DNA of 25,047 nt, from the NCBI GenBank assembly GCA_023396415.1, contig JAEWWJ010000015.1, forward strand, positions 1 through 25,047, given 5' to 3'. The stretch's first letter is position 1. Every line of letters starts with the position of its first letter. The stretch comes from Bacteroidota bacterium (GTDB lineage: Bacteria > Bacteroidota > Bacteroidia > Bacteroidales > F082). The notes below the pieces were generated by a model. The model made no database searches. It saw nothing but the letters and a program-made list of their open reading frames with translations, and was not told the DNA's origin. The position numbers were made by a program, and so were the translations under genes. Of the stretch, positions 14,829 to 23,474 are shown in pieces.

Positions 14829-17225
14829 ATGATTCGTAATTATTTTATCATAAGCGTTAGAAGGTTGTCCAAACAGTTTTCCTACACCTTGATCAATGTA
14901 ATTGGTTTGAGTGTGGGTGTTGCTTCTTTCTTGTTGATAATGATGTATATACAGTTTCATCTCAGTTTCGACCATCAAATACCTGAAATTGATCAACTCT
15001 ATCGTGTTGTTCAAATTCAGCAGGCAGAAGGAGTTGGAGAACAGCATGTTGCTTTAAATATGGGGCCGCTTTCCAAGGCTATAGTGGAGGAGGTTCCTGA
15101 AATTATTGATGCAGTTCGCGTGATGAACTGGGGCAAAGTGCCTGTGCGTGTGAATGATGCTTATTATACCGAAGAGAATTTCGTTTGGACTGATCCAGCT
15201 GTTTTTCGGCTTTTTGGTGTGCGCTTGCTTTTTGGCGACACGGCCACGGCGTTAAAGGAGCCTCATAACCTTGTTTTATCCGAAACAATTGCTAAAAAAT
15301 ATTTCGGTGAGGCAAAAAAAGCAATGGGTAAAAGCATTGAGTTCAATCACGAAAAGGGATACATTGTTACCGGAATCATGGAAAATCAACCACGAAACAC
15401 CCATCTTTTGATGGATGCTCTTGTGGCTTATGAATCGGCATTGATAACCAATGCTTGGCTAAAATCATGGGGCTCGAACAGTATGCCGGTGTATGTAAAA
15501 CTGAGTAAAGATGCAGATGATAAGTCGGTGAGCGAAAAATTAAATCTTTTAATGCTCAAATATCGTCCGCCTACCCAATTCCATGATCCACTGAAAATGT
15601 ACCTGCAACCCGTAAGTGAAATCCATCTTCATTCTAATCATATTAAGTTTCAAATCAATAACTTACAGGGGAATTCGCAAATTGTGTTAGCATTTATTGT
15701 GGTGGCAATTTTAATTATCCTGATTGCCTGCATCAACTTCATCAATTTGGCCATTGCCCGATCCATTAAACGTGCCAAAGAAGTGGGTGTGCGAAAAGTG
15801 CTGGGTGCCAACAGAATAACATTAATGTACCAATTTCTTGGTGAATCGTTGATTATTACTTTTTTGGCCATTTTGCTTTCGCTGATCCTTATCGAGATGG
15901 GCCTTCCTAGTTTCAATCATTTGTTGGAGATGGACCTCAAGTTGGACTACCTCCACAACCCTTTGATGAATCTAGGTTTGATTGTGCTATGGATTGTAGT
16001 TGGTTTGTTTTCAGGCATTTATCCGGCACTTTTTATCAGTCGCTACCAAGCTGTTGATGTGCTTAAAGGAGTTTCGGGACAGGGTTTGCGTTTTGGAAAT
16101 CTACTGAGCAAGTCGTTGGTTGTTTTTCAATTTATTGTCGCCATTGCTTTGGTTTTTATCGTTCAAGTGTCGAACCGGCAGATGCAGTTTGTTTTGAATA
16201 AAGATTTAGGCTACAACTATGAAAAAGTAGTTGGAATTGCGCTTCAAAGTGCTGATTTATCGCCAAAAACAGAGCTGCTTAAGAACAAAATCAGCCATAT
16301 TGCTGCTGTAAAAGGGGTTTCGGCTGCGTCGAATCTGAATGGCGTTGCCGGCAATCAGTCCACGATCACGGCAGATGATGCTGCTCAAACGCGTATCATG
16401 GTGCGCCATGGGTATGTTGATGAAGATTTTTTTCCTTTGATGGACATTCAAATTGTTGAAGGACGCAACTTCAGTAAGGATTTTCCGAACGACATCAATG
16501 AATCGGTCATTCTGAATCAAGCTGCGGTGAAATATTTGGGTTGGGAAAATCCCATCGGAAAGCGATTCAAACCCTTTAACGGCGACACTATCGGTCATTT
16601 GACAGTGGTTGGTGTAGTCAAAGATTATCATTACTACTCGATTCACAATAAAATTGAGCCGGCAGTTTACGTGATTTATCCTGAGGGATTTAAAATGATT
16701 TGTGTAAAATATATCCCTGATGATCGTTCTGAAGTATTGGCGCAATTAGAGAAGACCTACCTCGAAGTCTTTCCCGGAACTTCATTTAGTGCCATTTCAG
16801 CTGCTGAACGGCTCGAGCGTCAATATAAAAATGATAAAAACAGCATGATTTTGTTTGCTTTGTTTTCGCTGCTGGCGTTGGTGATTTCAGCCATGGGATT
16901 GTTCGGTTTAACAGCGCTGAGGGTAGAGCAACGCACCAAAGAAATGGGGATACGAAAAGTTTTGGGTGGTTCGGTGTTTCAAATGATGCAATTGATCATC
17001 AAGGAGTTTGTTGTTTTAATTTTAATTGCGGGTTGCTTTGCCATCCCTCTTGGATATTATTTTGCCAATGAGATTTTGCAACAATTTGCTTATTCCACTC
17101 CGGTGACGTGGCTTGATGGCGTAAGTGCCTTATTGTTAGCTCTTTTTGTTGCGGTGATAACCATTTTAATCCGCGCACAACACACAGCAAAAGCCAATCC
17201 GGTTGATCTGATTAAGTATGAGTAA
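14829..17225 (+). CDS. FtsX/MacB-type ABC transporter permease (two-module, ~800 residues)
   Basis: 798 residues. The first membrane segment (about 20-43) and a large extracytoplasmic MacB-like domain are followed by an FtsX module (about 283-420) carrying RAKEVGVRKVLGANR. A second extracytoplasmic domain and a second FtsX module (about 675-798) carry RTKEMGIRKVLGG. The duplicated FtsX arrangement in one chain is common in Bacteroidota. By family knowledge such mechanotransmission transporters expel peptides, antibiotics or lipoproteins, or act on envelope substrates. The substrate here is unknown. It completes the HlyD-ATPase-permease operon. Confidence 0.93.
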   Translation: MIRNYFIISVRRLSKQFSYTLINVIGLSVGVASFLLIMMYIQFHLSFDHQIPEIDQLYRVVQIQQAEGVGEQHVALNMGPLSKAIVEEVPEIIDAVRVMNWGKVPVRVNDAYYTEENFVWTDPAVFRLFGVRLLFGDTATALKEPHNLVLSETIAKKYFGEAKKAMGKSIEFNHEKGYIVTGIMENQPRNTHLLMDALVAYESALITNAWLKSWGSNSMPVYVKLSKDADDKSVSEKLNLLMLKYRPPTQFHDPLKMYLQPVSEIHLHSNHIKFQINNLQGNSQIVLAFIVVAILIILIACINFINLAIARSIKRAKEVGVRKVLGANRITLMYQFLGESLIITFLAILLSLILIEMGLPSFNHLLEMDLKLDYLHNPLMNLGLIVLWIVVGLFSGIYPALFISRYQAVDVLKGVSGQGLRFGNLLSKSLVVFQFIVAIALVFIVQVSNRQMQFVLNKDLGYNYEKVVGIALQSADLSPKTELLKNKISHIAAVKGVSAASNLNGVAGNQSTITADDAAQTRIMVRHGYVDEDFFPLMDIQIVEGRNFSKDFPNDINESVILNQAAVKYLGWENPIGKRFKPFNGDTIGHLTVVGVVKDYHYYSIHNKIEPAVYVIYPEGFKMICVKYIPDDRSEVLAQLEKTYLEVFPGTSFSAISAAERLERQYKNDKNSMILFALFSLLALVISAMGLFGLTALRVEQRTKEMGIRKVLGGSVFQMMQLIIKEFVVLILIAGCFAIPLGYYFANEILQQFAYSTPVTWLDGVSALLLALFVAVITILIRAQHTAKANPVDLIKYE

Positions 17226-17300
17226 AAAAATGCAATGCGTTGCAGCCCGGCTTTTGTGTTTCATTCCACATCAACCAAGTTTTACATCGTCTGCTTTTTG

Positions 17301-17308
17301 TAACTTTG
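17301..17308 (+). promoter_or_regulatory. Putative -7 element for the aldolase gene
   Basis: TAACTTTG matches TAnnTTTG exactly. No clear -33 TTTG is present at the ideal spacing. Transcription near 17314 would give a leader of about 78 nt containing a small hairpin (17325-17342). Confidence 0.45.
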
Positions 17309-17391
17309 CCATGCATTTATTTCCGAACGGAAAAAGCCGTTCAGTTCCGAAACAACATCGAATAAGTTCATTCATTTAAAATCATACTCAT

Positions 17392-18471
17392 ATGTCAGAG
17401 AAACTTTCAGCCAAAGTTGCAGCAGGTGTTGCAAGTGGCGATGCGTTACAAGAAATTTTCATGGCGGCCAAAGCCGATCGCTTTGCCATGCCGGCCGTTA
17501 ATGTTATCGGCACCAACTCCATCAACGCTGTGCTCGAAGTGGCAAAAATCGTTCAATCACCTGTTATTGTTCAATTTTCCAATGGTGGCGCTTCATTTTA
17601 TGCCGGCAAAGGCCTGTCAAACAATGGTGAAAAAGCTGCTATTGCCGGTGCCATCAGTGGCGCTTTGCATGTGCATCAGTTGGCTGAAATGTATGGCATT
17701 CCGGTGATTTTACATACCGATCATGCAGCAAAAAAACTCCTTCCTTGGATTGATGGCTTGCTCGATGCCGGAGAAAAATTCTTTGCCCAACATGGAAAAC
17801 CACTCTTTAGCTCACACATGCTCGATCTTTCGGAAGAGTCATTAGAAGAAAACTTAGAAATCAGTAAGCGTTACCTCGAACGGATGTCGAAAATGGGAAT
17901 GACCCTTGAAATTGAATTGGGCATCACCGGCGGTGAAGAAGATGGCGTTGACAACAGCGGCGTTGACAGCTCCAAGCTTTACACCCAACCCGAGGAAGTA
18001 AGCCACGCCTATGAGGTATTGCGCTCGGTAAGCGACCGTTTTACCATTGCTGCTGCTTTTGGAAATGTTCATGGTGTTTACAAGCCGGGCAACGTGAAAC
18101 TGCAACCAAAAATTTTGCGCAACTCGCAGGAGTATATCCAGAAAAAATACGGCACCGAAGCCAACCCCGTTAATTTTGTTTTCCATGGTGGTTCAGGTTC
18201 AGAGCCGGAACTTATCAAGGAATCATTGGGCTATGGCGTAGTAAAAATGAACATTGATACCGATACCCAATGGGCGTATTGGGATGGTATTCGTGCCTTT
18301 GAAAGCAAATATCATGGATACTTGCAAGGGCAAATCGGAAATCCTGAAGGCGACGACAAACCCAACAAAAAATATTACGACCCCCGCAAATGGTTGCGCG
18401 AAGGTGAAGTGGCCATGATCGAAAGGTTGAAAATTGCTTTTGATGATCTCAATTGCATCAACAGATACTAA
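17392..18471 (+). CDS. fba: Class II fructose-1,6-bisphosphate aldolase
   Basis: 359 residues, the same length as E. coli FbaA (class IIA). The catalytic Asp110 and zinc ligand His111 lie in VILHTDHAAKK. Further metal ligands are His227 (GNVHGVYK) and His265 (VFHGGSGS), and the phosphate-binding NIDTDTQWAY segment is intact. It catalyses reversible cleavage of fructose-1,6-bisphosphate to dihydroxyacetone phosphate and glyceraldehyde-3-phosphate in the cytoplasm. It has its own promoter-like element and a strong terminator, so it is monocistronic. The fructose-bisphosphatase of the next gluconeogenic step is about 5 kb away. Confidence 0.97.
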   Translation: MSEKLSAKVAAGVASGDALQEIFMAAKADRFAMPAVNVIGTNSINAVLEVAKIVQSPVIVQFSNGGASFYAGKGLSNNGEKAAIAGAISGALHVHQLAEMYGIPVILHTDHAAKKLLPWIDGLLDAGEKFFAQHGKPLFSSHMLDLSEESLEENLEISKRYLERMSKMGMTLEIELGITGGEEDGVDNSGVDSSKLYTQPEEVSHAYEVLRSVSDRFTIAAAFGNVHGVYKPGNVKLQPKILRNSQEYIQKKYGTEANPVNFVFHGGSGSEPELIKESLGYGVVKMNIDTDTQWAYWDGIRAFESKYHGYLQGQIGNPEGDDKPNKKYYDPRKWLREGEVAMIERLKIAFDDLNCINRY

Positions 18472-18486
18472 ACGCTTTAATGCTGA

Positions 18487-18517
18487 TAAAAAAACCGTCG
18501 GATGACGGTTTTTTTTT
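18487..18517 (+). terminator. Strong rho-independent terminator after fba
   Basis: AACCGTC (18493-18499) and GACGGTT (18504-18510) form a perfect 7-bp stem with a GGAT loop, extended by flanking A and T runs, then at least seven T. Confidence 0.9.
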
Positions 18518-18578
18518 GCTTTGTTTTTCGTTTTCAGCAATTCAATCTATCACCGATATATTGTTAAATAATTATCAA

Positions 18579-18586
18579 TACTTTTG
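18579..18586 (+). promoter_or_regulatory. Putative -7 element for the aminotransferase gene
   Basis: TACTTTTG is an exact TAnnTTTG, 26 bp before the ATG at 18613. No convincing -33 box is present. Confidence 0.4.
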
Positions 18587-18612
18587 CGACCATAATTTCA
18601 ACCCAATTCTAC

Positions 18613-19740
18613 ATGAAAAACGTTCCAATGGTTGACCTTGCCGGTCAGTACCAAAAGATTAAACCTGAGGTGGACAGTGCCATCGCCGAAATTTTAACCA
18701 ACACCAGCTTCATCAACGGTCCTGCGGTAAAACAGTTTCAGCAGAATCTGGAAAAATACCTTGGCGTGAAACACGTGATACCTTGCGCCAATGGTACCGA
18801 CGCTTTGCAGGTAGCTATGATGGCGCTTAACCTTCAGCCAGGCGACGAAGTCATCACCACTTCTTTCACCTTTATTGCTACTGCCGAAGTCATTGCCTTG
18901 CTGCAACTTACTCCTGTGCTGGTGGATGTAGATCCTGACACCTTTAATATTGACCCCGATGCCATTGAAAAAGCCATAACACCACGCACCAAAGCCATTG
19001 TGCCTGTGCATTTGTTTGGCCAATGCTCTGATATGGATCGTATTATGGAAATTGCACACCAACATAAGCTGTATGTTATCGAAGATAATGCACAGGCCAT
19101 TGGTGCCGATTTTCATTCCAAAGACGGCTCGGTGCGTAAGGCCGGAACGATTGGGCAGATTGGTTGCACTTCTTTCTTCCCATCGAAAAACCTTGGATGT
19201 TATGGCGATGGCGGTGCTATTTTTACCAATGATGATGCTATGGCTGAGCAAATTAGAATTGTAGTGAACCACGGCATGAAGGTGAGATATTATCATGATT
19301 ATGTAGGTGTAAACTCGCGCTTAGACAGCATTCAAGCTGCTGTGCTCGACATTAAGCTCAAACGCCTCGATGACTATGCCGATGCCCGCCGTTATGCTGC
19401 CAACTATTACAACAACGCTTTTGCAGGCTGCGATAAATTGAAAACTCCTGTTACCGCCAGCTTTACAACCCACGTTTTTCACCAATATACTTTGGTCACA
19501 CAAGATGTGAACCGTGAAAAATTGATGGAACATCTCCAATCAAAAGGAATTGCAAGTGCTGTTTATTACCCTGTACCGTTGCATTTGCAGAAGGCATACC
19601 TCAATCCAAGATATAAAGACGGCGATTTTCCTGTAACCGAACAACTGAGCAAAACAGTGATTTCGTTACCCATTCACACCGAGTTTGACGACGAAACATT
19701 GGAATATGTGACTTCCTCGGTTCTGGAATTTTTAAAATAG
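18613..19740 (+). CDS. DegT/DnrJ/EryC1/StrS-family sugar aminotransferase, WbpE-like
   Basis: 375 residues, normal family length. The PLP lysine is K192 in TSFFPSKNLGCYGDGGA; D158 in VIEDNAQAIGA contacts the pyridine ring. CANGTDALQ, GDEVITTSFTF and VGVNSRLDSIQAA are the standard family blocks, and the sequence is close to WbpE-type enzymes. Such enzymes use glutamate to aminate a keto nucleotide sugar for lipopolysaccharide or glycan synthesis; the exact sugar cannot be fixed. Unusually for this family, no other nucleotide-sugar genes sit beside it. A terminator follows the stop. Confidence 0.9.
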   Translation: MKNVPMVDLAGQYQKIKPEVDSAIAEILTNTSFINGPAVKQFQQNLEKYLGVKHVIPCANGTDALQVAMMALNLQPGDEVITTSFTFIATAEVIALLQLTPVLVDVDPDTFNIDPDAIEKAITPRTKAIVPVHLFGQCSDMDRIMEIAHQHKLYVIEDNAQAIGADFHSKDGSVRKAGTIGQIGCTSFFPSKNLGCYGDGGAIFTNDDAMAEQIRIVVNHGMKVRYYHDYVGVNSRLDSIQAAVLDIKLKRLDDYADARRYAANYYNNAFAGCDKLKTPVTASFTTHVFHQYTLVTQDVNREKLMEHLQSKGIASAVYYPVPLHLQKAYLNPRYKDGDFPVTEQLSKTVISLPIHTEFDDETLEYVTSSVLEFLK

Positions 19741-19774
19741 ACGAACCGACTCTCATTCTCAATCTTACAAAAAA

Positions 19775-19804
19775 ATAAAAAATGCTCCTTTGGGGCATTT
19801 TTTT
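19775..19804 (+). terminator. Rho-independent terminator after the aminotransferase gene
   Basis: ATGCTCC (19782-19788) pairs with GGGGCAT (19792-19798), with one T-G wobble and a 3-nt loop, preceded by an A run and followed by a T run. The T run merges with the -7 element of the next gene. Confidence 0.8.
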
Positions 19805-19811
19805 ATTTTTG
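19804..19811 (+). promoter_or_regulatory. -7 element of trhO overlapping the terminator T-tract
   Basis: TATTTTTG fits TAnnTTTG and would start transcription near 19817, 13 bases before the chosen ATG at 19830. It starts inside the T-tract of the upstream terminator. No clean -33 box. Confidence 0.4.
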
Positions 19812-19829
19812 CCGAAATTACTATTTAGA

Positions 19830-20864
19830 ATGATTCTGCATAACAAAGTCAACAAAGAAGTGCTGAAAAAGCAACTTCACGAGGAAAACTTCAAACGCCA
19901 AACCTTGTCGTTTTATAAATTTATTTTGGTTGATGATCCTCAGCATTTGCGAGATGAACTGTATCTTTCATTCAGCAACTTGAATATTTTTGGACGAATT
20001 TATGTGGCACCTGAAGGCATCAATGCGCAAATCAGCGTTCCCGAACCCCGCTTAGAGGATTTTATAGCTTACATCAACCAACATCCGCAGCTTTCAGGTA
20101 TTTTGCTCAACAAAGCAGTAGAAGATGACGGATTGTCTTTTTATAAATTGAAAATTCTTGTTAAGCACAAGGTGCTTTCCGATGGGTTGAACAACAGCGA
20201 GTTCGATATTTTTAATGTAGGTGAACATCTTGATGCGGTTGCTTATCACAAAAAACTAAACGAACCCAACACCGTTGTAGTGGATCTCCGCAACCATTAC
20301 GAGCATGAAGTGGGACATTTCAAAGATGCCGTTTTGCCTGATGTGGATACCTATAAAGAGGCCATCCCAATTATTGTGGAGATGCTCGAAAACCAAAAGC
20401 CCGAAAACGTGATGCTGTATTGCACCGGAGGCATCAGATGCGAAAAATTTTCGGCTTACCTCAAGCACAAAGGCTTCAAAAATGTGTTTCAACTCAAAGG
20501 CGGAGTGATCAATTACGTCCATCAAGTGCGCAGCGAAGGCTTGCAGCCAATGTTTATCGGGAAAAACTTTGTGTTCGACGATCGTATGGGCGAGCGGGTA
20601 ACTTCTGATGTGATCGCGCGTTGTCACCAATGTGGCTCAGCCTGCGATACGCATGTGAATTGTGCCAACGAGGCCTGCCATATTTTGTTTATTCAATGCG
20701 AAAAATGTGCTGAAACTTTTAGCAATTGCTGTAGTGATGATTGTAAAGCAACAATTGCGTTGCCTGCTGCGGAGCAAAAGCAATTGCGAAAAGGTAAGCT
20801 GCATCCCAACGCCCATCACAAAAGCAAGTATAGGGAGGCTCTTAGCTCAAAAATGTTGCTTTAG
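19830..20864 (+). CDS. trhO: TrhO-type rhodanese, tRNA U34 hydroxylase
   Basis: 344 residues from the ATG at 19830. An N-terminal ferredoxin-like domain (YKFILVDDP, then GRIYVAPEGINAQISV) precedes a rhodanese domain with VVDLRNHYEHEVGHF and active-site loop MLYCTGGIRCEKFSAY (Cys198 catalytic by family alignment, Arg203). The C-terminus holds a cluster of eleven cysteines (CHQCGSAC, NEACHI, CEKC, CCSDDC), a probable metal-binding module typical of YceA/TrhO. TrhO makes 5-hydroxyuridine at tRNA position 34 with oxygen and prephenate-derived chemistry independent of TrhP. A longer frame begins at 19782, but that ATG lies in the upstream terminator stem, so I reject it. Confidence 0.92.
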   Translation: MILHNKVNKEVLKKQLHEENFKRQTLSFYKFILVDDPQHLRDELYLSFSNLNIFGRIYVAPEGINAQISVPEPRLEDFIAYINQHPQLSGILLNKAVEDDGLSFYKLKILVKHKVLSDGLNNSEFDIFNVGEHLDAVAYHKKLNEPNTVVVDLRNHYEHEVGHFKDAVLPDVDTYKEAIPIIVEMLENQKPENVMLYCTGGIRCEKFSAYLKHKGFKNVFQLKGGVINYVHQVRSEGLQPMFIGKNFVFDDRMGERVTSDVIARCHQCGSACDTHVNCANEACHILFIQCEKCAETFSNCCSDDCKATIALPAAEQKQLRKGKLHPNAHHKSKYREALSSKMLL

Positions 20865-21247
20865 TTTTCGGAAACAGATTCTTCATCTTTTGGACCCCGC
20901 AGTCGCGACATCACCACGGTGCCGATGAGGCCTACCACAAACAACACAATGCGGACATACAGGTTTTCGATAAAGAAAACACCTGAAATCGTTATCATCA
21001 CCCACATCATGCTGATGGCTTTTATTTTCGTACGGATGCTCACACCTTTTTGAAAATCTCTGATATAACCTCCCAAAAACTTGTGGTTTAGTAGTTTATT
21101 GTATAGTTTTTCGGAGCTACGGGCATAAAGATAAGCCGAAAGAAGTACGAAAGAGGTGGTGGGAAGTCCAGGAACAACAACGCCAATAATACCCAGTGCA
21201 AGAGATAAACTTCCTAAAAAGACAAAAAGTGGTTTTTTCATTTTCAA
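20861..21247 (-). CDS. DUF454/YbaN-family inner-membrane protein
   Basis: 128 residues. Hydrophobic segments are at about 5-26 (with the family motif GIIGVVVPGLPTTSFVLLSAY), 80-95 and 98-113. The block AYLYARSSEKLYNKLLNHKFLGGYIRDFQ is the usual DUF454 core. Function is unknown in the family. The gene is convergent with trhO and the two stop codons overlap by four bases (20861-20864). Confidence 0.85.
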   Translation of the reverse strand: MKMKKPLFVFLGSLSLALGIIGVVVPGLPTTSFVLLSAYLYARSSEKLYNKLLNHKFLGGYIRDFQKGVSIRTKIKAISMMWVMITISGVFFIENLYVRIVLFVVGLIGTVVMSRLRGPKDEESVSEN

Positions 21248-21397
21248 CGGCTTAGGCCTAACAGATTTTGTTTCGGGTACAAAATAGCAACTTAAAATTG
21301 TAACAGCGCCATAAATCTGTTGTAATTAAGTCTTTTTAACCACTTGTGGGAGGTGGATTGTTTGGTTCGCTGTTGGTAAAAACCGAATTTTTATAGG

Positions 21398-21409
21398 TAG
21401 TTGCAACTA
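21398..21409. promoter_or_regulatory. 12-bp perfect palindrome upstream of the secreted protein gene
   Basis: TAGTTGCAACTA is perfectly self-complementary and lies 41 bp before the ATG at 21451. It could be an operator; no matching second copy was seen. Confidence 0.25.
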
Positions 21410-21450
21410 TTTCCAAAGCTTGTCCGTCTTAAGCGCAAATCCAATTTCTG

Positions 21451-22305
21451 ATGAGGTTAGCCAAATTTTTTATTGTAGCGTTTTTTGCCCTTATTTCATT
21501 TCAACTCAGTGCACAGGATATTATCCTGAAAAAAAACGATGAAATGATTCAATGCAAGATTAAAGAAATCGGTCTCGATGAGATCAAGTATATCTTGCCC
21601 ACTCATCCTGCAGATTTGCTTTTCAGTATTGACAAAGATGAGATTGACAAGGTGGTGCTTGAAAATGGTATGGAAATGGTTTTCACAAAAGCCTTGACCA
21701 ATCCGGAGAGTTACAAAGACAACCGTAAAAACGCCATTAAAATTGAGTTTATGTCGCCCCTCACCGGAAACACTACTTTTGCTTACGAACGAAGTTTGAA
21801 ACCCGGTCGGAGCATAGAGGGAACCCTTGGTATTATTGGCCTTGGCGTGGATATGAGCGATGAAAATGCCGGCGGAGCTTTTGTGAAATTTGGCTATAAA
21901 CTTATCAAAGACCCCGATTTTTACCTCCGTGGAATGAAGTATGCCCATATTTTAAAAGGCAGCTATATCAAACCCGAGTTTGCTTTTGGAGTGTTAGGAA
22001 GAGATGTTTATGACTGGAGATATGAGCAATCCTATATAGATCAATGGGGGAATTGGATTTATATGCCACCGCAAGAAACCCGCCAAACGGTAATTTCGGG
22101 AACCATTCAGTTGGTTGCAGGAAAACAATGGGTGTTCGACAATGTTTTTCTTGTTGATTTTAGCGCTGGGATAGGGTATGGTTTCACCAGCTCAAATGAT
22201 GATTATTATTACGACGGAGGTTACCTGTATGGCTACACCATAGCCCCTTCTGAGTTTCCGGTATCGTTTTCTGCCGGAATCAAAATAGGGTACCTCTTTA
22301 AATAG
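21451..22305 (+). CDS. Secreted protein, probable outer-membrane beta-barrel
   Basis: 284 residues. The signal peptide is about 1-21 (FFALISFQLSA, cut before QD). Residues 22-75 resemble a short domain common at the N-terminus of Bacteroidota envelope proteins (KKNDEMIQCKIKEIGLDEIKY, then IDKDEIDKVVLENG). From about 93 the sequence shows alternating aromatic/polar strands and ends IKIGYLFK, as outer-membrane barrels often do. A Tyr/Asp-rich loop (DDYYYDGGYLYGY) occurs near 252. I do not recognise a specific family and assign no function. The barrel call is inference. Confidence 0.7.
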   Translation: MRLAKFFIVAFFALISFQLSAQDIILKKNDEMIQCKIKEIGLDEIKYILPTHPADLLFSIDKDEIDKVVLENGMEMVFTKALTNPESYKDNRKNAIKIEFMSPLTGNTTFAYERSLKPGRSIEGTLGIIGLGVDMSDENAGGAFVKFGYKLIKDPDFYLRGMKYAHILKGSYIKPEFAFGVLGRDVYDWRYEQSYIDQWGNWIYMPPQETRQTVISGTIQLVAGKQWVFDNVFLVDFSAGIGYGFTSSNDDYYYDGGYLYGYTIAPSEFPVSFSAGIKIGYLFK

Positions 22306-22333
22306 ACTTTTAGTATCTGTGTGTTGTTTGTGT

Positions 22334-22367
22334 GAGGCTGTTGCTGCGGTGATGGCCTCTTTTTTTA
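22334..22367 (+). terminator. Probable terminator between convergent secreted-protein and fbp genes
   Basis: GAGGC (22334-22338) pairs with GCCTC (22355-22359), extendable by two wobble pairs, followed by seven T. The T run runs into the fbp stop codon. Confidence 0.5.
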
Positions 22368-23396
22368 TGCTTCTTTTTTCATAAACTCATCATAAAAATC
22401 GGAGCTATGCTCTGCCATTAACGCTTCAACCTTTTCAACCATTAATTTAGAGCCAATGTAAAGTGGTGTGCGCTGATGTATTTCGGTGATTGGGATGTCG
22501 AGAATTCTGCGGAAACCATCAGAGGCTTTGCCCCCTGCCTGTTCGGCCAAAAAAGCTACGGGAATGCACTCATACATCAACCGCAGCTTGCCTAGCGGAT
22601 TTTTTTTAGTTCCGGGATAAATATAAATGCCACCGCGCAACATATTACGATGAAAATCGGAAATAAGTGAGCCAATGTAGCGCGTAGTATAAGGCCGGTT
22701 GGTAGCAGGATCGTCTTCCTGACAATATTTGATATATTGCTTCACGCCTTCGGGGAAATAAATGTAATTGGCTTCGTTGATGGAATAAATGCCTCCGGTT
22801 TCGCCAATGGTCATGTTTTCGTGCGATAGGATAAAAATGCCGCAAGTAGGATCGTAAGTGAAGCCATTCACGCCATGGCCTGTGGTATAAACCATCATGG
22901 TGGATGAGCCATAAATGATATAACCTCCACAAACTAAGTCAATACCACCGTTTAAAATCTCATCTAAGGTTACTATCATTCCGGTTTTTTTGCGTTTATA
23001 AATAGCAAAAATGGTACCGATGGGTACGTTCACCTCGATATTGGAGGAGCCGTCGAGCGGGTCGAGTGCAACGATATATTTGGCTTGTTCACCGATCTTT
23101 CCATCGAAAATTACCACATCTTCGTTTTCTTCGGAGATAATGGCGGCACATTGCCTGCCATTGCGCAGGGCTTTAATAAATTCGTTGTTGGCAATGACAT
23201 CGAGTTTTTTTTGGCTCTCGCCTTGCACGTTCACAGTGCCTTCATACCCCAAAATTTCGGCGAGGCCGGCACGGTTCACATCGCGGTTTACAATTTTTCC
23301 CGCAATACCTATATCATTCATCAAGCGTGAGAACTCACCTGTGGCGTTACCGTAACTCTCTTGTTGTTCCCAAATAAACTCAACTAAGGTCTTCAT
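22365..23396 (-). CDS. fbp: Class I fructose-1,6-bisphosphatase
   Basis: 343 residues, normal length. The metal-binding block YIVALDPLDGSSNIEVNV (D112, D115) and the upstream ISEENED (E89/E90) are the FBPase class I signature. LRLMYECIPVAFLAEQAGGKASDG is the second conserved site. It hydrolyses fructose-1,6-bisphosphate to fructose-6-phosphate, the committed step of gluconeogenesis, in the cytoplasm. The gene is divergent from aspartate kinase, and a full -33/-7 promoter (23488-23458 minus) gives a leader of about 56 nt. The enzyme family is typically allosterically controlled, but that cannot be read here. Confidence 0.96.
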   Translation of the reverse strand: MKTLVEFIWEQQESYGNATGEFSRLMNDIGIAGKIVNRDVNRAGLAEILGYEGTVNVQGESQKKLDVIANNEFIKALRNGRQCAAIISEENEDVVIFDGKIGEQAKYIVALDPLDGSSNIEVNVPIGTIFAIYKRKKTGMIVTLDEILNGGIDLVCGGYIIYGSSTMMVYTTGHGVNGFTYDPTCGIFILSHENMTIGETGGIYSINEANYIYFPEGVKQYIKYCQEDDPATNRPYTTRYIGSLISDFHRNMLRGGIYIYPGTKKNPLGKLRLMYECIPVAFLAEQAGGKASDGFRRILDIPITEIHQRTPLYIGSKLMVEKVEALMAEHSSDFYDEFMKKEA

Positions 23397-23440
23397 TTGT
23401 AATGTTTTAAAAGGTTGATTGATGTTGCTCCCTCGATCAT

Positions 23441-23474
23441 TTTGAGGTGGCTATGGGCAAATATATTACTTTTG
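23441..23474 (+). promoter_or_regulatory. Putative aspartate kinase promoter, interlocked with the fbp promoter
   Basis: TTTG at 23441-23444, a 22-bp spacer (slightly long), then TACTTTTG at 23467-23474. Transcription near 23480 leaves a leader of about 18 nt before the ATG at 23499. Confidence 0.5.

Noticed and set aside
17231..17244. Hairpin TGCAA-TGCG-TTGCA after the permease gene as a terminator
   Set aside because: The stem is only five pairs and no T-tract follows.
18694..19296. 200-codon antisense frame inside the aminotransferase gene
   Set aside because: It is a shadow of a strongly conserved enzyme, with no domain or start context.
19782..19829. Upstream extension of TrhO by 16 residues
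   Set aside because: The ATG lies inside the terminator hairpin and upstream of the likely promoter; family proteins start near the 19830 ATG.
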